Assembly (NCBI GenBank): GCA_003169975.1
Contig: PNAA01000054.1
Location: 58,555-122,554, forward strand
Reading direction: 5' to 3'
DNA length: 64,000 bases
Source: Spartobacteria bacterium
GTDB lineage: Bacteria > Verrucomicrobiota > Verrucomicrobiia > Chthoniobacterales > UBA10450
Of this stretch, positions 26,609 through 35,054 are shown in pieces (position 1 is the stretch's first letter; each line of letters starts with the position of its first letter). The notes under the pieces are model-generated. The model did not search any database and had not been told where the DNA came from. It worked only from the letters and a program-made list of their open reading frames with translations. Both the position numbers and the translations under genes were made by a program.

Positions 26609-27848
26609 ACCTAACTACAGCGGTGGCACGGAGACGGTTAGCATCCAGCTTGTCCGCCAGTTCACCTCAATGTTGGAATGCGTGGTCTGGGCTCTGCCGC
26701 CTTATCGCATGCGTTACTATCAGGACATCATTCCCTCCTCCGATCGCTTGATTTACGAACCGCTACATTGGGGCCAGGATCAGAATTCCATATTTTACCG
26801 ACGCGTGGACGGAGGTCTGCGCCGGTTAGAAGGTTTGCTGCCGGTTGGCTCGAGGCGGTTGCACAACGTTCTATCCGGCTTGCGCCTGCAGCTTGCAGAT
26901 GCACGCCTTCGATATCTGACAAAAAAACATCGTCTCACACATTATTTCACCACTTGGATTTTCAACCAGCCCGTTCCAAAGGTAAACAACCCTGTTGGCG
27001 CCATGGTCATGGATTTGAACTGGCGCCATTTTCCCGAGAACTTTCCGGAGGCCAGTGCCGCGCAACTCGACCGGTCCTTTGGTCAATGGCTGCACAAAGC
27101 GGACGTGTTATTTCCGATTTCCGAATTCACCTTGTCTGAAATTCGCGATGCCTTCCCATGGTTTAAAGGAAACGTGCTCGTTGTGCCGCATGGCAGCCGG
27201 GGTCCGGAGGTCGGCCGGCAGATGCCGGTTGGTGAGACCCAGATCGGCGGCGGTGGTGCGCGTCCCTTCTTTTACTACCCGGCAGGGGTGCTCGTGCACA
27301 AGAACCATCTGCTATTACTGGAGGCGGCGACGATTCTCTTCCAGCGTGGTTACGACTTTGACTTATTACTTTCAGGGGCAGGAACCGAGCATTTTCTCGA
27401 AGAGCGGGAGCATCCGAATCCAGCGGTCGAGAGATGCCGAAAATTTTGCGCGAAAAATGCCGGTACCATCAGCCGTCGTATCAAGGCTCTAGGCGTGCTC
27501 GATCGTCAGGAGGTGGATGGGCTATATCGCCGCTGTCTATCTGTGGTTCTGCCCTCCAGGTTCGAAGGATTCGGGCTGCCACTCCTCGAAGCGATCGAGC
27601 ACGGCACACGGGTGATTTGCACGGACATCCCTCCATTTATCGAACAAATAAAGCGGTTTGATTACGCGGACATGGTCAAGGTATGCCCCGCCAACGAGGT
27701 TGATGCTCTTGTCGCCGAAATGGAACACGCCTTGAATGGGCGGGGTAACCCAGAACTCCCGGCCGAGGTGATCGCAGCCAAACTCGCCCGATGGACATGG
27801 AAGGATGTGGCCGTGGCCTACGTCGAGTCCCTTCAGCGCTTGCGCTAA
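26589..27848 (+). CDS. Glycosyltransferase family 1/4-like (GT-B)
   Basis: A 419-residue GT-B glycosyltransferase. The N terminus MRLLVVEPNYSGGTE is typical, and the C-terminal half has FFYYPAGVLVHKNHLLLLEAATIL, LGVLDRQEVDGLYRRC and VVLPSRFEGFGLPLLEAIEHG, the nucleotide-sugar-binding E-x7-E type motif. The start MRLLVVE is chosen over a longer frame inside the ATPase gene. Ten bases separate it from the next glycosyltransferase. Donor and acceptor sugars cannot be read from the sequence. Confidence 0.85.
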   Translation: MRLLVVEPNYSGGTETVSIQLVRQFTSMLECVVWALPPYRMRYYQDIIPSSDRLIYEPLHWGQDQNSIFYRRVDGGLRRLEGLLPVGSRRLHNVLSGLRLQLADARLRYLTKKHRLTHYFTTWIFNQPVPKVNNPVGAMVMDLNWRHFPENFPEASAAQLDRSFGQWLHKADVLFPISEFTLSEIRDAFPWFKGNVLVVPHGSRGPEVGRQMPVGETQIGGGGARPFFYYPAGVLVHKNHLLLLEAATILFQRGYDFDLLLSGAGTEHFLEEREHPNPAVERCRKFCAKNAGTISRRIKALGVLDRQEVDGLYRRCLSVVLPSRFEGFGLPLLEAIEHGTRVICTDIPPFIEQIKRFDYADMVKVCPANEVDALVAEMEHALNGRGNPELPAEVIAAKLARWTWKDVAVAYVESLQRLR

Positions 27849-27858
27849 GAAGGACCCG

Positions 27859-29097
27859 ATGAACATTAGCTTTGTCAACAACCAATACCGACTCGGCGGA
27901 GCCGAGACGGTGGTCCGGCAGCTTCACGAGGGCCTTGCGACGGCCGGCCACCGCACCTGGCTCTATGTCGCTCTTGGAAAGGATTATCCATGGGAAGCCG
28001 GCGTGCGGCCGCTGTATCCGCGGTTGCTCAGCCGTCTGGATCATTCCCGATGGCATGGCTTGGCGGAGCGGTTCTTTCCGCGTCCGGCTTGGACCGACTC
28101 GAATTTCCGCAAGCTGACACAAAGCCCGGCGGATATCATCCACGTCCACAGTTTTCACGGAGATTACGCCGGCCTCGAGTCCCTGGCTTATGTGGCGAAA
28201 ACCAAACCGGTGGTATGGACCTTTCATCGTTTCTGGGGCGTGACCGGAGGCTGCGACCACCCGGGAGACTGCCGACGCTACCTGGAAAGCTGCGGTCAAT
28301 GTCCCCGGGTTAATGAGTGGCCGATTTGCGGCACCGATAACACCCGCGAACAGCTCAAGTTGAAAAAGGAAACCATCGCGCGCGCTCCTATCACTGTGGT
28401 CTCTCCGTCCCATCATCTGGCCGGCGTTGTCCGGCAAAGCCCGATCGGGAAAGCCTGGCGCGTCGAGGTCATCCCCAATGGAGTCGATCCGCAACAATTC
28501 GGGTTCGCGCGGAAGCGCGATCCGCACTTCCGGCGTTCTTTGGGGCTGTCGGAAAATGGGCTCATCGTGCTGGTCGTCATCCGCGATTTCAAGGATGGCC
28601 TGAAGGGCTTCGACACGATCAAACGTGCACTCGAACAATTGCCCGCGGCCTCGGATGTGACCTTTTGTTTCGCCGGTCAAAACGCGGCCTGGGCCATTGG
28701 CCAGTGCCCGACCCGCTTCCGCTACGCCGACTTCGGATATGTCTCCGACCGCTTGCGGCTCGCCCAGTTGTTCGAGGCTGCGGATGTGTTCCTCTTCGCG
28801 TCCCCCGGTGAAAACTTTCCATGCGTCATTCTCGAGGCTATGTCCGCAGGCTGCTGTGTGGTCTCGACACCCACGGATGGGGTGCTCGAGCAGATTGAGG
28901 ATCGGGTTTCTGGTTTACTCGCTGAATCGTTCCAGCCTGAAGATCTTGCCAAGGCGCTGGCTTTCGCGCTTGAGCATCCTGACGAGGTGCGAACGTTCTC
29001 AGTGAGCGCGCGGCGGCGCGTGGCCGCGGAGTTTTCGGAGAAGGCCATGATCGACCGGCACATTGCGCTCTACCAGGAGATTCTCGGGAAAGGGTGA
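27859..29097 (+). CDS. Glycosyltransferase family 4-like
   Basis: A 412-residue GT-B enzyme that begins MNISFVNNQYRLGGAETVVRQL, with HVHSFHGDYAGL, VIPNGVDPQQFG and LFASPGENFPCVILEAMSAGCCVVSTPTDGVLEQI, the donor-binding region. A Cys-rich stretch (CDHPGDCRRYLESCGQCPRV, about residues 134-153) is the kind seen in several related transferases and may bind metal. A good AAGAAGGA ribosome site precedes the start. It is part of the ABC-exported polysaccharide locus. Confidence 0.87.
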   Translation: MNISFVNNQYRLGGAETVVRQLHEGLATAGHRTWLYVALGKDYPWEAGVRPLYPRLLSRLDHSRWHGLAERFFPRPAWTDSNFRKLTQSPADIIHVHSFHGDYAGLESLAYVAKTKPVVWTFHRFWGVTGGCDHPGDCRRYLESCGQCPRVNEWPICGTDNTREQLKLKKETIARAPITVVSPSHHLAGVVRQSPIGKAWRVEVIPNGVDPQQFGFARKRDPHFRRSLGLSENGLIVLVVIRDFKDGLKGFDTIKRALEQLPAASDVTFCFAGQNAAWAIGQCPTRFRYADFGYVSDRLRLAQLFEAADVFLFASPGENFPCVILEAMSAGCCVVSTPTDGVLEQIEDRVSGLLAESFQPEDLAKALAFALEHPDEVRTFSVSARRRVAAEFSEKAMIDRHIALYQEILGKG

Positions 29098-29245
29098 TGA
29101 GCGCCGCGTTCATTCCTGCGATCCTCCCGAGCGTTGCCATCGGGAACCAGCCTCTTACTGCTGAAGGATCCGGTGGAAGCTTGGGCAAGCTTGGAGGGCA
29201 ACAGGACTGGATTTTTTGGGAAAGGATGATGATTCTCGACGTCCC

Positions 29246-30073
29246 ATGAGCACGCCCCGAATCAGCGCCTGTATCCCGTGCTTCAATAATGCCGCCACCA
29301 TCGCGCGCGCGATGGAAAGCATCCGCGCGCAGTCGGTGCCGGTCGCTGAACTGTTCGTGCTGGATGACAGCTCGACAGACGAATCCTGTTCGATTGCGGA
29401 AAAGATAGGGGCGCGGGTGATCCGGCACGAGCGGAATCTCGGACGCGGCGCCGTCCGGGCGCGTGCCATGCAGGAAGCGGCCCACGAAATGGTATTGAGT
29501 TGCGACTCGGCCAACACGTTGGCCAATGATTTTTGTGAGCGCGCGCTGCCTTGGTTTGAATCCGGGAACGTGTCCGCGGTCTTCGGCAGGATCTCGCAGG
29601 GCCCAGACGAGTCGGTCATTACCCGCTGGCGGGGCCGCCATCTTTTCAAGGTGGATTCCACCCTGCCGGTCAATCGTCATGCCGCCCTGTCCACTTGGGG
29701 CGTGTTGATGCGCCGCTCGCATGTCTTGTCGGTCGGGAACTTCGACGCCGCGCTACGCCACAGCGAGGATGCAGACCTCGGCGGGCGGCTGTTGGGCGCC
29801 GGATACGAAGTCGTCTTTGACCCGGAACTGAAAGTGACCGCGATCGAGCGCAATACCCTCGGGCAAGTCCTCGAGCGCTACTGGCGCTGGTACGCGGGCA
29901 AGGACGAAAGAGTGACTTGGAAGGGATACCTGAAACAGATCGTGTATTCGGTCAAGGTCATGGCGCTCATGGATCTCCGCGCGCTCGACCCCGTCTGCGT
30001 TCCCATTAGCCTCGTTTCCCCCCACTACCAATTCTGGCGCTCATTCCTCAGGAGGCGAAAACGCGACTTGTGA
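29246..30073 (+). CDS. Glycosyltransferase family 2
   Basis: A 275-residue GT-A enzyme. The N terminus reads ISACIPCFNNAATIARAMESIRAQ, then LFVLDDSSTDES, VLSCDSANTLAND (in the DxD position) and a C-terminal region with HSEDADLGGRLLGAGYEVVFDPELKV, like the ED motif. The start at MSTPRIS fits the fold; a longer frame with a TTG start is weaker. It lies 148 bases behind the previous gene. Substrate unknown. Confidence 0.85.
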   Translation: MSTPRISACIPCFNNAATIARAMESIRAQSVPVAELFVLDDSSTDESCSIAEKIGARVIRHERNLGRGAVRARAMQEAAHEMVLSCDSANTLANDFCERALPWFESGNVSAVFGRISQGPDESVITRWRGRHLFKVDSTLPVNRHAALSTWGVLMRRSHVLSVGNFDAALRHSEDADLGGRLLGAGYEVVFDPELKVTAIERNTLGQVLERYWRWYAGKDERVTWKGYLKQIVYSVKVMALMDLRALDPVCVPISLVSPHYQFWRSFLRRRKRDL

Positions 30074-30186
30074 CACAGCGACCGAGCATCGCCGGCAGTG
30101 GAATTTGCCACTCCTCGTCATGCCTCGCGGCGTGGAGTCATGAATCCATGCCGAGAGCACCTCTTCGCAATCCGCTCCTTCCTTGA

Positions 30187-31200
30187 ATGAAGGTGTTTTT
30201 TACGCAGTTCAGCGGTCCGATGGCGGACTGGGAGCACGACTTTTTGCCTCAGGTCCGGAAGTGGTTTCCAATCCAGACTCGGTGTCCCTTTGAACTAACC
30301 TATTCTCCTGCCGAGGCTGCACTCATCGTGTTCCTGGAAGGAAACTACTTCAAGACTCAGAAATACCTTACCACCCTATACAGCAATTCCCTGCTGCACG
30401 ACCATCCCGAGAAGTGTTTTACCATCAATTACGACGATGAGGCGGCCGGCTTTCTGCCCGGCCTTTACACAAGTCTTCCGCGGGCCAAATACGACCCATT
30501 GCGACACCGCACTTGGGGCTACGTTTTCCGACCTTCTGCCGACCTCGTTGCCAGGCGCAGCGAGTGGACCGCGCCGCCGAGCCTGCTTTTTTCTTTCAGA
30601 GGATCTCCTGCTTCTCATTCCATCCGCCGCCATTTGCTCACGACGGACTTCAAGACATCGTTTCCATTCCGGCTTACGCCGGTCAATCGCTGGTTCAATC
30701 ACACCCCTGACGAGAGAATAAGCTACATTGACGAAATCCTGGAAAGCCACTTCGTCCTCTGCCCGCGGGGGATCGCACCCACATCCATCCGCCTTTTCGA
30801 GGTGATGGCACTTGGGCGCTGCCCTGTGATTATCTCTGACGACTGGGTTCCGATCGAGGGGATCGACTGGGCGAGTTGCTCAATTCGGATTCCAGAGTCC
30901 GATTTGCGCGTCATCCCTGAGCGACTTAAGTCGCGCCTCGATGAGGCGAAGTCGCTTGGCGCTTCCGCTCTGAAGGTATGGGAGACATTTTTCTCCCCTT
31001 CAAAAGTAATTGAGGAGTCTATCAAGAAAATATTAGATGTGGCCATCACCCGCCCATCCGGCTATGATGAACGAGTGTTCCAGCGGCGGTGGAACAGCCG
31101 CAAATTTTTCCATTTGAACGGATGGACAATTGAGCAAAGGGTCATCAGAAAGCTTCACCGGTTGTCTGCAAAATTCCGACGTCAAGAATTTGAAACATGA
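30187..31200 (+). CDS. Exostosin-like glycosyltransferase
   Basis: A 337-residue protein with the C-terminal exostosin pattern SHFVLCPRGIAPTSIRLFEVMALGRCPVIISDDWVPIEGIDW (about residues 187-228), found in GT47-type enzymes. The N-terminal half is less conserved. Bacterial members add sugars to capsular or other surface polysaccharides. It begins 113 bases after the previous gene. It precedes a methyltransferase fragment and a methyltransferase, which suggests a variable, partly broken end of the locus. Confidence 0.75.
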   Translation: MKVFFTQFSGPMADWEHDFLPQVRKWFPIQTRCPFELTYSPAEAALIVFLEGNYFKTQKYLTTLYSNSLLHDHPEKCFTINYDDEAAGFLPGLYTSLPRAKYDPLRHRTWGYVFRPSADLVARRSEWTAPPSLLFSFRGSPASHSIRRHLLTTDFKTSFPFRLTPVNRWFNHTPDERISYIDEILESHFVLCPRGIAPTSIRLFEVMALGRCPVIISDDWVPIEGIDWASCSIRIPESDLRVIPERLKSRLDEAKSLGASALKVWETFFSPSKVIEESIKKILDVAITRPSGYDERVFQRRWNSRKFFHLNGWTIEQRVIRKLHRLSAKFRRQEFET

Positions 31201-31210
31201 CGCCTTCCTG

Positions 31211-31360
31211 ATGAATTTTGGTCTAGATAGCTTCTCTCTCATCTTCGACGTGGGCGCAAACATGGGGCAAACCGCAGTAGTTTTCGCTGCGTTGTTTCCC
31301 CACGCTGAAACTTACTCACTTGAGCCCGTTGCCGGACCACTGCTTCCAAATGAAACATGA
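31211..31360 (+). pseudogene. Fragment of FkbM-type methyltransferase
   Basis: The translation SLIFDVGANMGQTAVVFAALFPHAETYSLEPVAG is the first SAM-binding block of FkbM-type methyltransferases. The frame then ends and the rest of the enzyme, some 200 residues, is missing. The following methyltransferase starts inside this fragment in another frame. I read it as a truncated gene left by recombination at the locus end. The short product is unlikely to be active. Confidence 0.65.
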
Positions 31361-32150
31361 TCCGACACCGTCGGAAACTCTCCCTGAAGTCACCATGGCG
31401 GTCTCGGGGCTGCCTCAAGTGCTTGTCGATGCCTTTACGGAGAAACAGGTCATTGGCAGTAATGGAAAAAAAACTCCTCTCCACTCAAATATTGCATTCG
31501 CCGAGGCGGAAATGCTCTACCGGGTTGTGCGCGCGGTGAAACCTTGCGTCTCAGTCGAGGTGGGGCTTGCGCAGGGAATCTCCGCCCTGGCGATCCTGCA
31601 GGCCCTGGCGGACAACGGCGCCGGCGTTCACCACGTGATAGATCCCTTCCAAGAGGAATACGGCGACGTCGGTCTGGCGATGGTCGCGCGCGCCGGTCTC
31701 GATTCCCGCCTGCAATTTCACCGGAAATTCGCGGAGGAGGTCATCCCTTCTCTTCCGCGGTTGCAATTTGGATTCATCGACTCCTCGCACTTGTTTGATC
31801 TCACGATCGAGGAATTTGTCATGGTGGACAGAAAACTCGATGTCGGAGGAATGCTCGCCTTTCACGACATGTGGATGAATTCCCTTCAAACCTTTCTCCG
31901 CCACGTTCTTGCCAACCGGGCATATCGCCTTGACCGCTCTTTCGACGGCCCGCGGCCGCGGTGCCGCCTTACGCTCAAACAGAGGATTAGGCTCGCCCTG
32001 CTGAGGCTGACGCATCTGGTTCCCGAGAGGGAGAAGATTTTTCGCGAGGAAATCCTCCGCCCTTGGCATTCGATGGGGATTTCGAATCTCGTTTTGATCC
32101 ATAAAACCGGTGAAGACGATCGTGAGTGGACATTCCACGTGCCATTCTAG
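31350..32150 (+). CDS. Class I SAM-dependent methyltransferase (Methyltransf_24-like)
   Basis: A 266-residue protein. The SAM-binding motif region is VRAVKPCVSVEVGLAQGISALAIL (about residues 62-85), then VHHVIDPFQEEYGDVG, LQFGFIDSSHLFDLTIEEFVMVDRKL (acidic strand) and GGMLAFHDMWM. This matches the group also seen in cephalosporin-hydroxylase-like sugar methyltransferases. The start MKHDPTPS overlaps the FkbM fragment by 11 bases. A role in methylating the polysaccharide or its cap is inferred; capping would fit with the Wzt type of chain-length control. Confidence 0.7.
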   Translation: MKHDPTPSETLPEVTMAVSGLPQVLVDAFTEKQVIGSNGKKTPLHSNIAFAEAEMLYRVVRAVKPCVSVEVGLAQGISALAILQALADNGAGVHHVIDPFQEEYGDVGLAMVARAGLDSRLQFHRKFAEEVIPSLPRLQFGFIDSSHLFDLTIEEFVMVDRKLDVGGMLAFHDMWMNSLQTFLRHVLANRAYRLDRSFDGPRPRCRLTLKQRIRLALLRLTHLVPEREKIFREEILRPWHSMGISNLVLIHKTGEDDREWTFHVPF

Positions 32151-32284
32151 GTAAGCCCGCGATAACTCTGATGCACAATAAAGCTCTTGTCACCGGCGTC
32201 ACTAGCCAAGAATGGCCCTATCTCGCCGCACTCATTTTGTTCCTTTCACCATCATAAATCCTAAGTCCAAAATTCCTCCCGCCC

Positions 32285-33205
32285 ATGCTCTGTTCTGTTG
32301 TCATCCCGACCTGCCATCGCAACGATTTTCTCGCCAAGTGCCTCGATCGCCTCGCACTGGGTAAACAGGAAGGAGCGCAGCTTTTAGAGGCCGGAAGTCA
32401 AAGGTCTGAAGACGAATTGCGCCTTCCCGATGCCGCAATTCCCCTTTACGAGGTAATTGTGACCGACGACGGCGCAACCACGACGGCGCGAGAGTTAATC
32501 GAGCGCAGTTACCCGTGGTCGCATTGGGTGGCCGGACCACGCAAAGGGCCGGCGGCGAATAGGAACAATGGGGCGAAGAACGCCCACGGCGACTGGCTGG
32601 TGTTTGTAGATGACGACTGCGTGCCGGACGCTGTATTGATTCACGCATATGAGGAAGCAGTTCGCCGACAGCCGGAGTTTGCCGTATTTGAAGGTCGAAC
32701 GTTTGTTGACCGGCCACGGCGCACCCTTGCGGAGTCGTCGCCGATCAATGAGTCAGGTGGGTATTTGTGGGCATGCAATTTTGCGATTCAAAAGAAGCTG
32801 TTTGCCACGCTGGGCGGCTTTGATGAGCGATTTCCCTATGCAACGATGGAGGACGTTGATTTCAGATTAAGGTTAAAACAGGCAGGGAAATCCTTCGCAT
32901 TCGTCCCAACGGCGTCGGTTTGTCACCCTTGGCGACCGGACAATATAAAAACGGAGTTGGCCAAGTACGAAGAGTCACTCGCGATCTATCTGCGCTTGCA
33001 TCCGGAACAACGGCCCGACTTCGGCAAACGGGCGCAATTGATGATCGGGCTCCGCGGCCTTCTCAAAGATACCATTCTCGGGTTGTGGCGTTACCGCGGA
33101 GCTGGTCTAACGAATGCGCTGAGGAGGAATCTTTTTTTCCTTGGGGCTGCCATTCGCAAGTTTCCAAAGCCGGCCTGTAATAATTCCGAAAGAGTCAACC
33201 CATGA
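32285..33205 (+). CDS. Glycosyltransferase family 2
   Basis: A 306-residue GT-A enzyme: SVVIPTCHRNDFLAKCLDRLAL at the start, VIVTDDGATTTARELI, PAANRNNGAKNAHGDWLVFVDDDCVPD (DxD, about residues 94-120) and LGGFDERFPYATMEDVDFRLRLKQAG (ED motif). An insert of about 25 residues lies between the first helix and the TDDG strand. No membrane anchor. It ends the ABC-exported polysaccharide locus. Confidence 0.87.
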   Translation: MLCSVVIPTCHRNDFLAKCLDRLALGKQEGAQLLEAGSQRSEDELRLPDAAIPLYEVIVTDDGATTTARELIERSYPWSHWVAGPRKGPAANRNNGAKNAHGDWLVFVDDDCVPDAVLIHAYEEAVRRQPEFAVFEGRTFVDRPRRTLAESSPINESGGYLWACNFAIQKKLFATLGGFDERFPYATMEDVDFRLRLKQAGKSFAFVPTASVCHPWRPDNIKTELAKYEESLAIYLRLHPEQRPDFGKRAQLMIGLRGLLKDTILGLWRYRGAGLTNALRRNLFFLGAAIRKFPKPACNNSERVNP

Positions 33206-33383
33206 AGGCCGCGGACAACCTGCACCATTTGCCGAAAAGCGTTTCACTCGGTCGTGCTCTGCGGTGGGCTGCGCGAGAAGGGCGTATCTGATTGAGCGCA
33301 TCGCCCGCCGCGCGCGGCGGTCCTCGATCTGGCGGCGGTGCAGGAGAACTTGTCGCTCGGGCTCGCACAGATTGGCTATCGCC
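33206..33383. other. Intergenic region between polysaccharide locus and ABC ATPase
   Basis: About 180 bases between convergent genes. A 29-codon frame from ATG at 33202 looks like the start of something truncated, but I do not recognise it. No terminator-like T-run is visible. Confidence 0.35.
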
Positions 33384-34427
33384 TCACTCGGAACTATCTT
33401 CGCGCGGACCTGGCGGATTATTTCCGGTGGAAGCGCGAGCGGCGCGATTCTCCGCGCTGCGTTCGCCGAAGAGCTGGCGAATGACATCCTCGACCGGCAA
33501 TTCCTGCACGTTGATATCCGAGACCGAGCAAGTGCTCAAGAGTTGCCGGCAGACCTCGGTTACTTTCGCGCGCGGGACCTTCAACTGCACGCTAACCGGA
33601 GTTTGCTCGACCACCTCTCCGAGCGCGGAAAAATCGCGCGCCTGTTTGTCCGCGAAGGTCAGGCTGATGACCTTGTGACCCGAGAACCGGTCGATGATCG
33701 CGCTCAGCGGTCCGTCGAAAAAGATCTTACCGTGGTCGATGATGATGACCCGATGGCAGAGTTCTTCGATGTCCTGCATGTAATGGCTGGTCAGCATGGT
33801 GACGATGCGGCGCTCCTGATTGTAAAGCCGGAGAAATTCCCGGACACGCTTCTGACTCACGACGTCGAGGCCGATGGTCGGCTCGTCGAGAAAAAGGACG
33901 CGCGGCTCGTGAATGAGGGCGGAGATAAGCTCCATTTTCATGCGCTCGCCTAACGACAGCTCGCGCACCATCACGTTCATCTTGTCCTGCACCTCGAGCA
34001 GCTCGCTCAAACCGCCGACCACTTTCTTGAAACGCCCGCGGTCGATTCCGTAGATCGCCCGGTTCAGCTCGAGCGATTCCTGGGCGGGAAGATCCCACCA
34101 GAGCGCGTTCTTCTGGCCCATCAGGAGGCTGAACTGCCGCTTCATCTCATCGCGCCGCTCCCACGGGACGAACCCGAGGACGCGCGCCTGCCCGGAAGTC
34201 GGATTGAGCAGGCCGGAAAGCATCTTGAGCACGGTCGTTTTGCCGGCGCCATTCGGGCCGAGGAAGCCGACCAGTTCGCCCTCCTCGATGGCAAACGAGA
34301 TATTGTCGGCGGCGCGCGTCTCGTCGTGTCGTCGCCTAACGAGTCCCTTGACGGAACCCCAGAGCCCGCTCTCCTTGCGGTAAGTCCGGTAGACCTTGGT
34401 CAGTCCGGAGGCTTCGATTGCACTCAT
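33384..34427 (-). CDS. ABC-2 type transporter ATP-binding protein
   Basis: A 347-residue ATPase: Walker A GPNGAGKTTVLKML (about residues 58-71), signature LSLGERMKMEL, Walker B VLFLDEPTIGLDVVSQ and H-loop TSHYMQD. The C-terminal extension of about 100 residues is like that of daunorubicin/viologen-exporter-like ATPases. No permease gene is adjacent on either side, so the partner is elsewhere or was lost. Two perfect copies of the GCCTAACGA motif lie in the gene (33948, 34334), in different frames. Confidence 0.85.
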   Translation of the reverse strand: MSAIEASGLTKVYRTYRKESGLWGSVKGLVRRRHDETRAADNISFAIEEGELVGFLGPNGAGKTTVLKMLSGLLNPTSGQARVLGFVPWERRDEMKRQFSLLMGQKNALWWDLPAQESLELNRAIYGIDRGRFKKVVGGLSELLEVQDKMNVMVRELSLGERMKMELISALIHEPRVLFLDEPTIGLDVVSQKRVREFLRLYNQERRIVTMLTSHYMQDIEELCHRVIIIDHGKIFFDGPLSAIIDRFSGHKVISLTFADKQARDFSALGEVVEQTPVSVQLKVPRAKVTEVCRQLLSTCSVSDINVQELPVEDVIRQLFGERSAENRAARASTGNNPPGPREDSSE

Positions 34428-34469
34428 AGCGAAGTTGACGCGATGACGCCTTTCTTATAATAGATCAGT

Positions 34470-34715
34470 ATGCCAGCGACTACTGTTAAGCTAGACTCGG
34501 AGCTACTCCGCGAGATCGCAAAAATCAAATCTCCCAGGCAAACGCTCGCGGCTTTTGTTCGTGAGAGTCTGCAGCGCGACATCGAGCGACGAAAGTTGCG
34601 GACCGCCGCCGAAGCCTATCGTCAACTTCTTGCCGAGAATGAAGAGGAGCGACGCGATCTCGAGCAGTGGGAAGCCAGCCACCTGGCGGCCGCCCCGGCG
34701 CGGGCCCGGCGATGA
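34470..34715 (+). CDS. Ribbon-helix-helix antitoxin-like protein
   Basis: An 81-residue protein. The N terminus TVKLDSELLREIAKIKSPRQTLAAFVRESLQRDIER fits the ribbon-helix-helix fold of MazE/ParD-type antitoxins, followed by an acidic helical tail (LLAENEEERRDLEQWE) that would bind the toxin. Its stop overlaps the toxin start by four bases (ATGA). It likely represses its own promoter in the 42-base gap from the divergent ABC gene. Confidence 0.75.
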   Translation: MPATTVKLDSELLREIAKIKSPRQTLAAFVRESLQRDIERRKLRTAAEAYRQLLAENEEERRDLEQWEASHLAAAPARARR

Positions 34716-35035
34716 GACGCGGCACGATCATTTGGGTCAACTTGGAAGACACGTCTCCGCCCGAGTTCGGAAAAACTCGCCCCGGGATCGTGGTTTCAAA
34801 CAGCGAGCAAAATAGCATTCTCGAGACCGTGGTGATTGTTCCGCTTTCATCTCGGGCTCCGGAAATCTGGCCGCTTCGTCTCCGGCTCGAATTCCCGAAA
34901 AAGAAAGTCAATTTTGCCGTCATCGCCGGAATCCGCCAAGTGAGTCGCTCCCGGTTGCTGGAGGTGGTTGGAATCGCTCCGGCAGAATTTCTCGCGAATC
35001 TCAATCGGGCGCTCGCCGCCTACCTCGGTCTCTAG
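34712..35035 (+). CDS. mazF: MazF/PemK-family toxin
   Basis: A 107-residue protein of the MazF/PemK ribonuclease family: MRRGTIIWVNLEDTSPPEFGKTRPGIVVSN at the N terminus, VIVPLSSRAPEIWPLRLRL and QVSRSRLLEVVG toward the end. Family members cleave mRNA at short sequences and stop growth when not bound by antitoxin. The start is the ATG overlapping the antitoxin stop. Translational overlap with the ribbon-helix-helix gene makes a standard toxin-antitoxin pair. Confidence 0.85.
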   Translation: MRRGTIIWVNLEDTSPPEFGKTRPGIVVSNSEQNSILETVVIVPLSSRAPEIWPLRLRLEFPKKKVNFAVIAGIRQVSRSRLLEVVGIAPAEFLANLNRALAAYLGL

Positions 35036-35054
35036 GAGCGACGCAAGAATTGTC

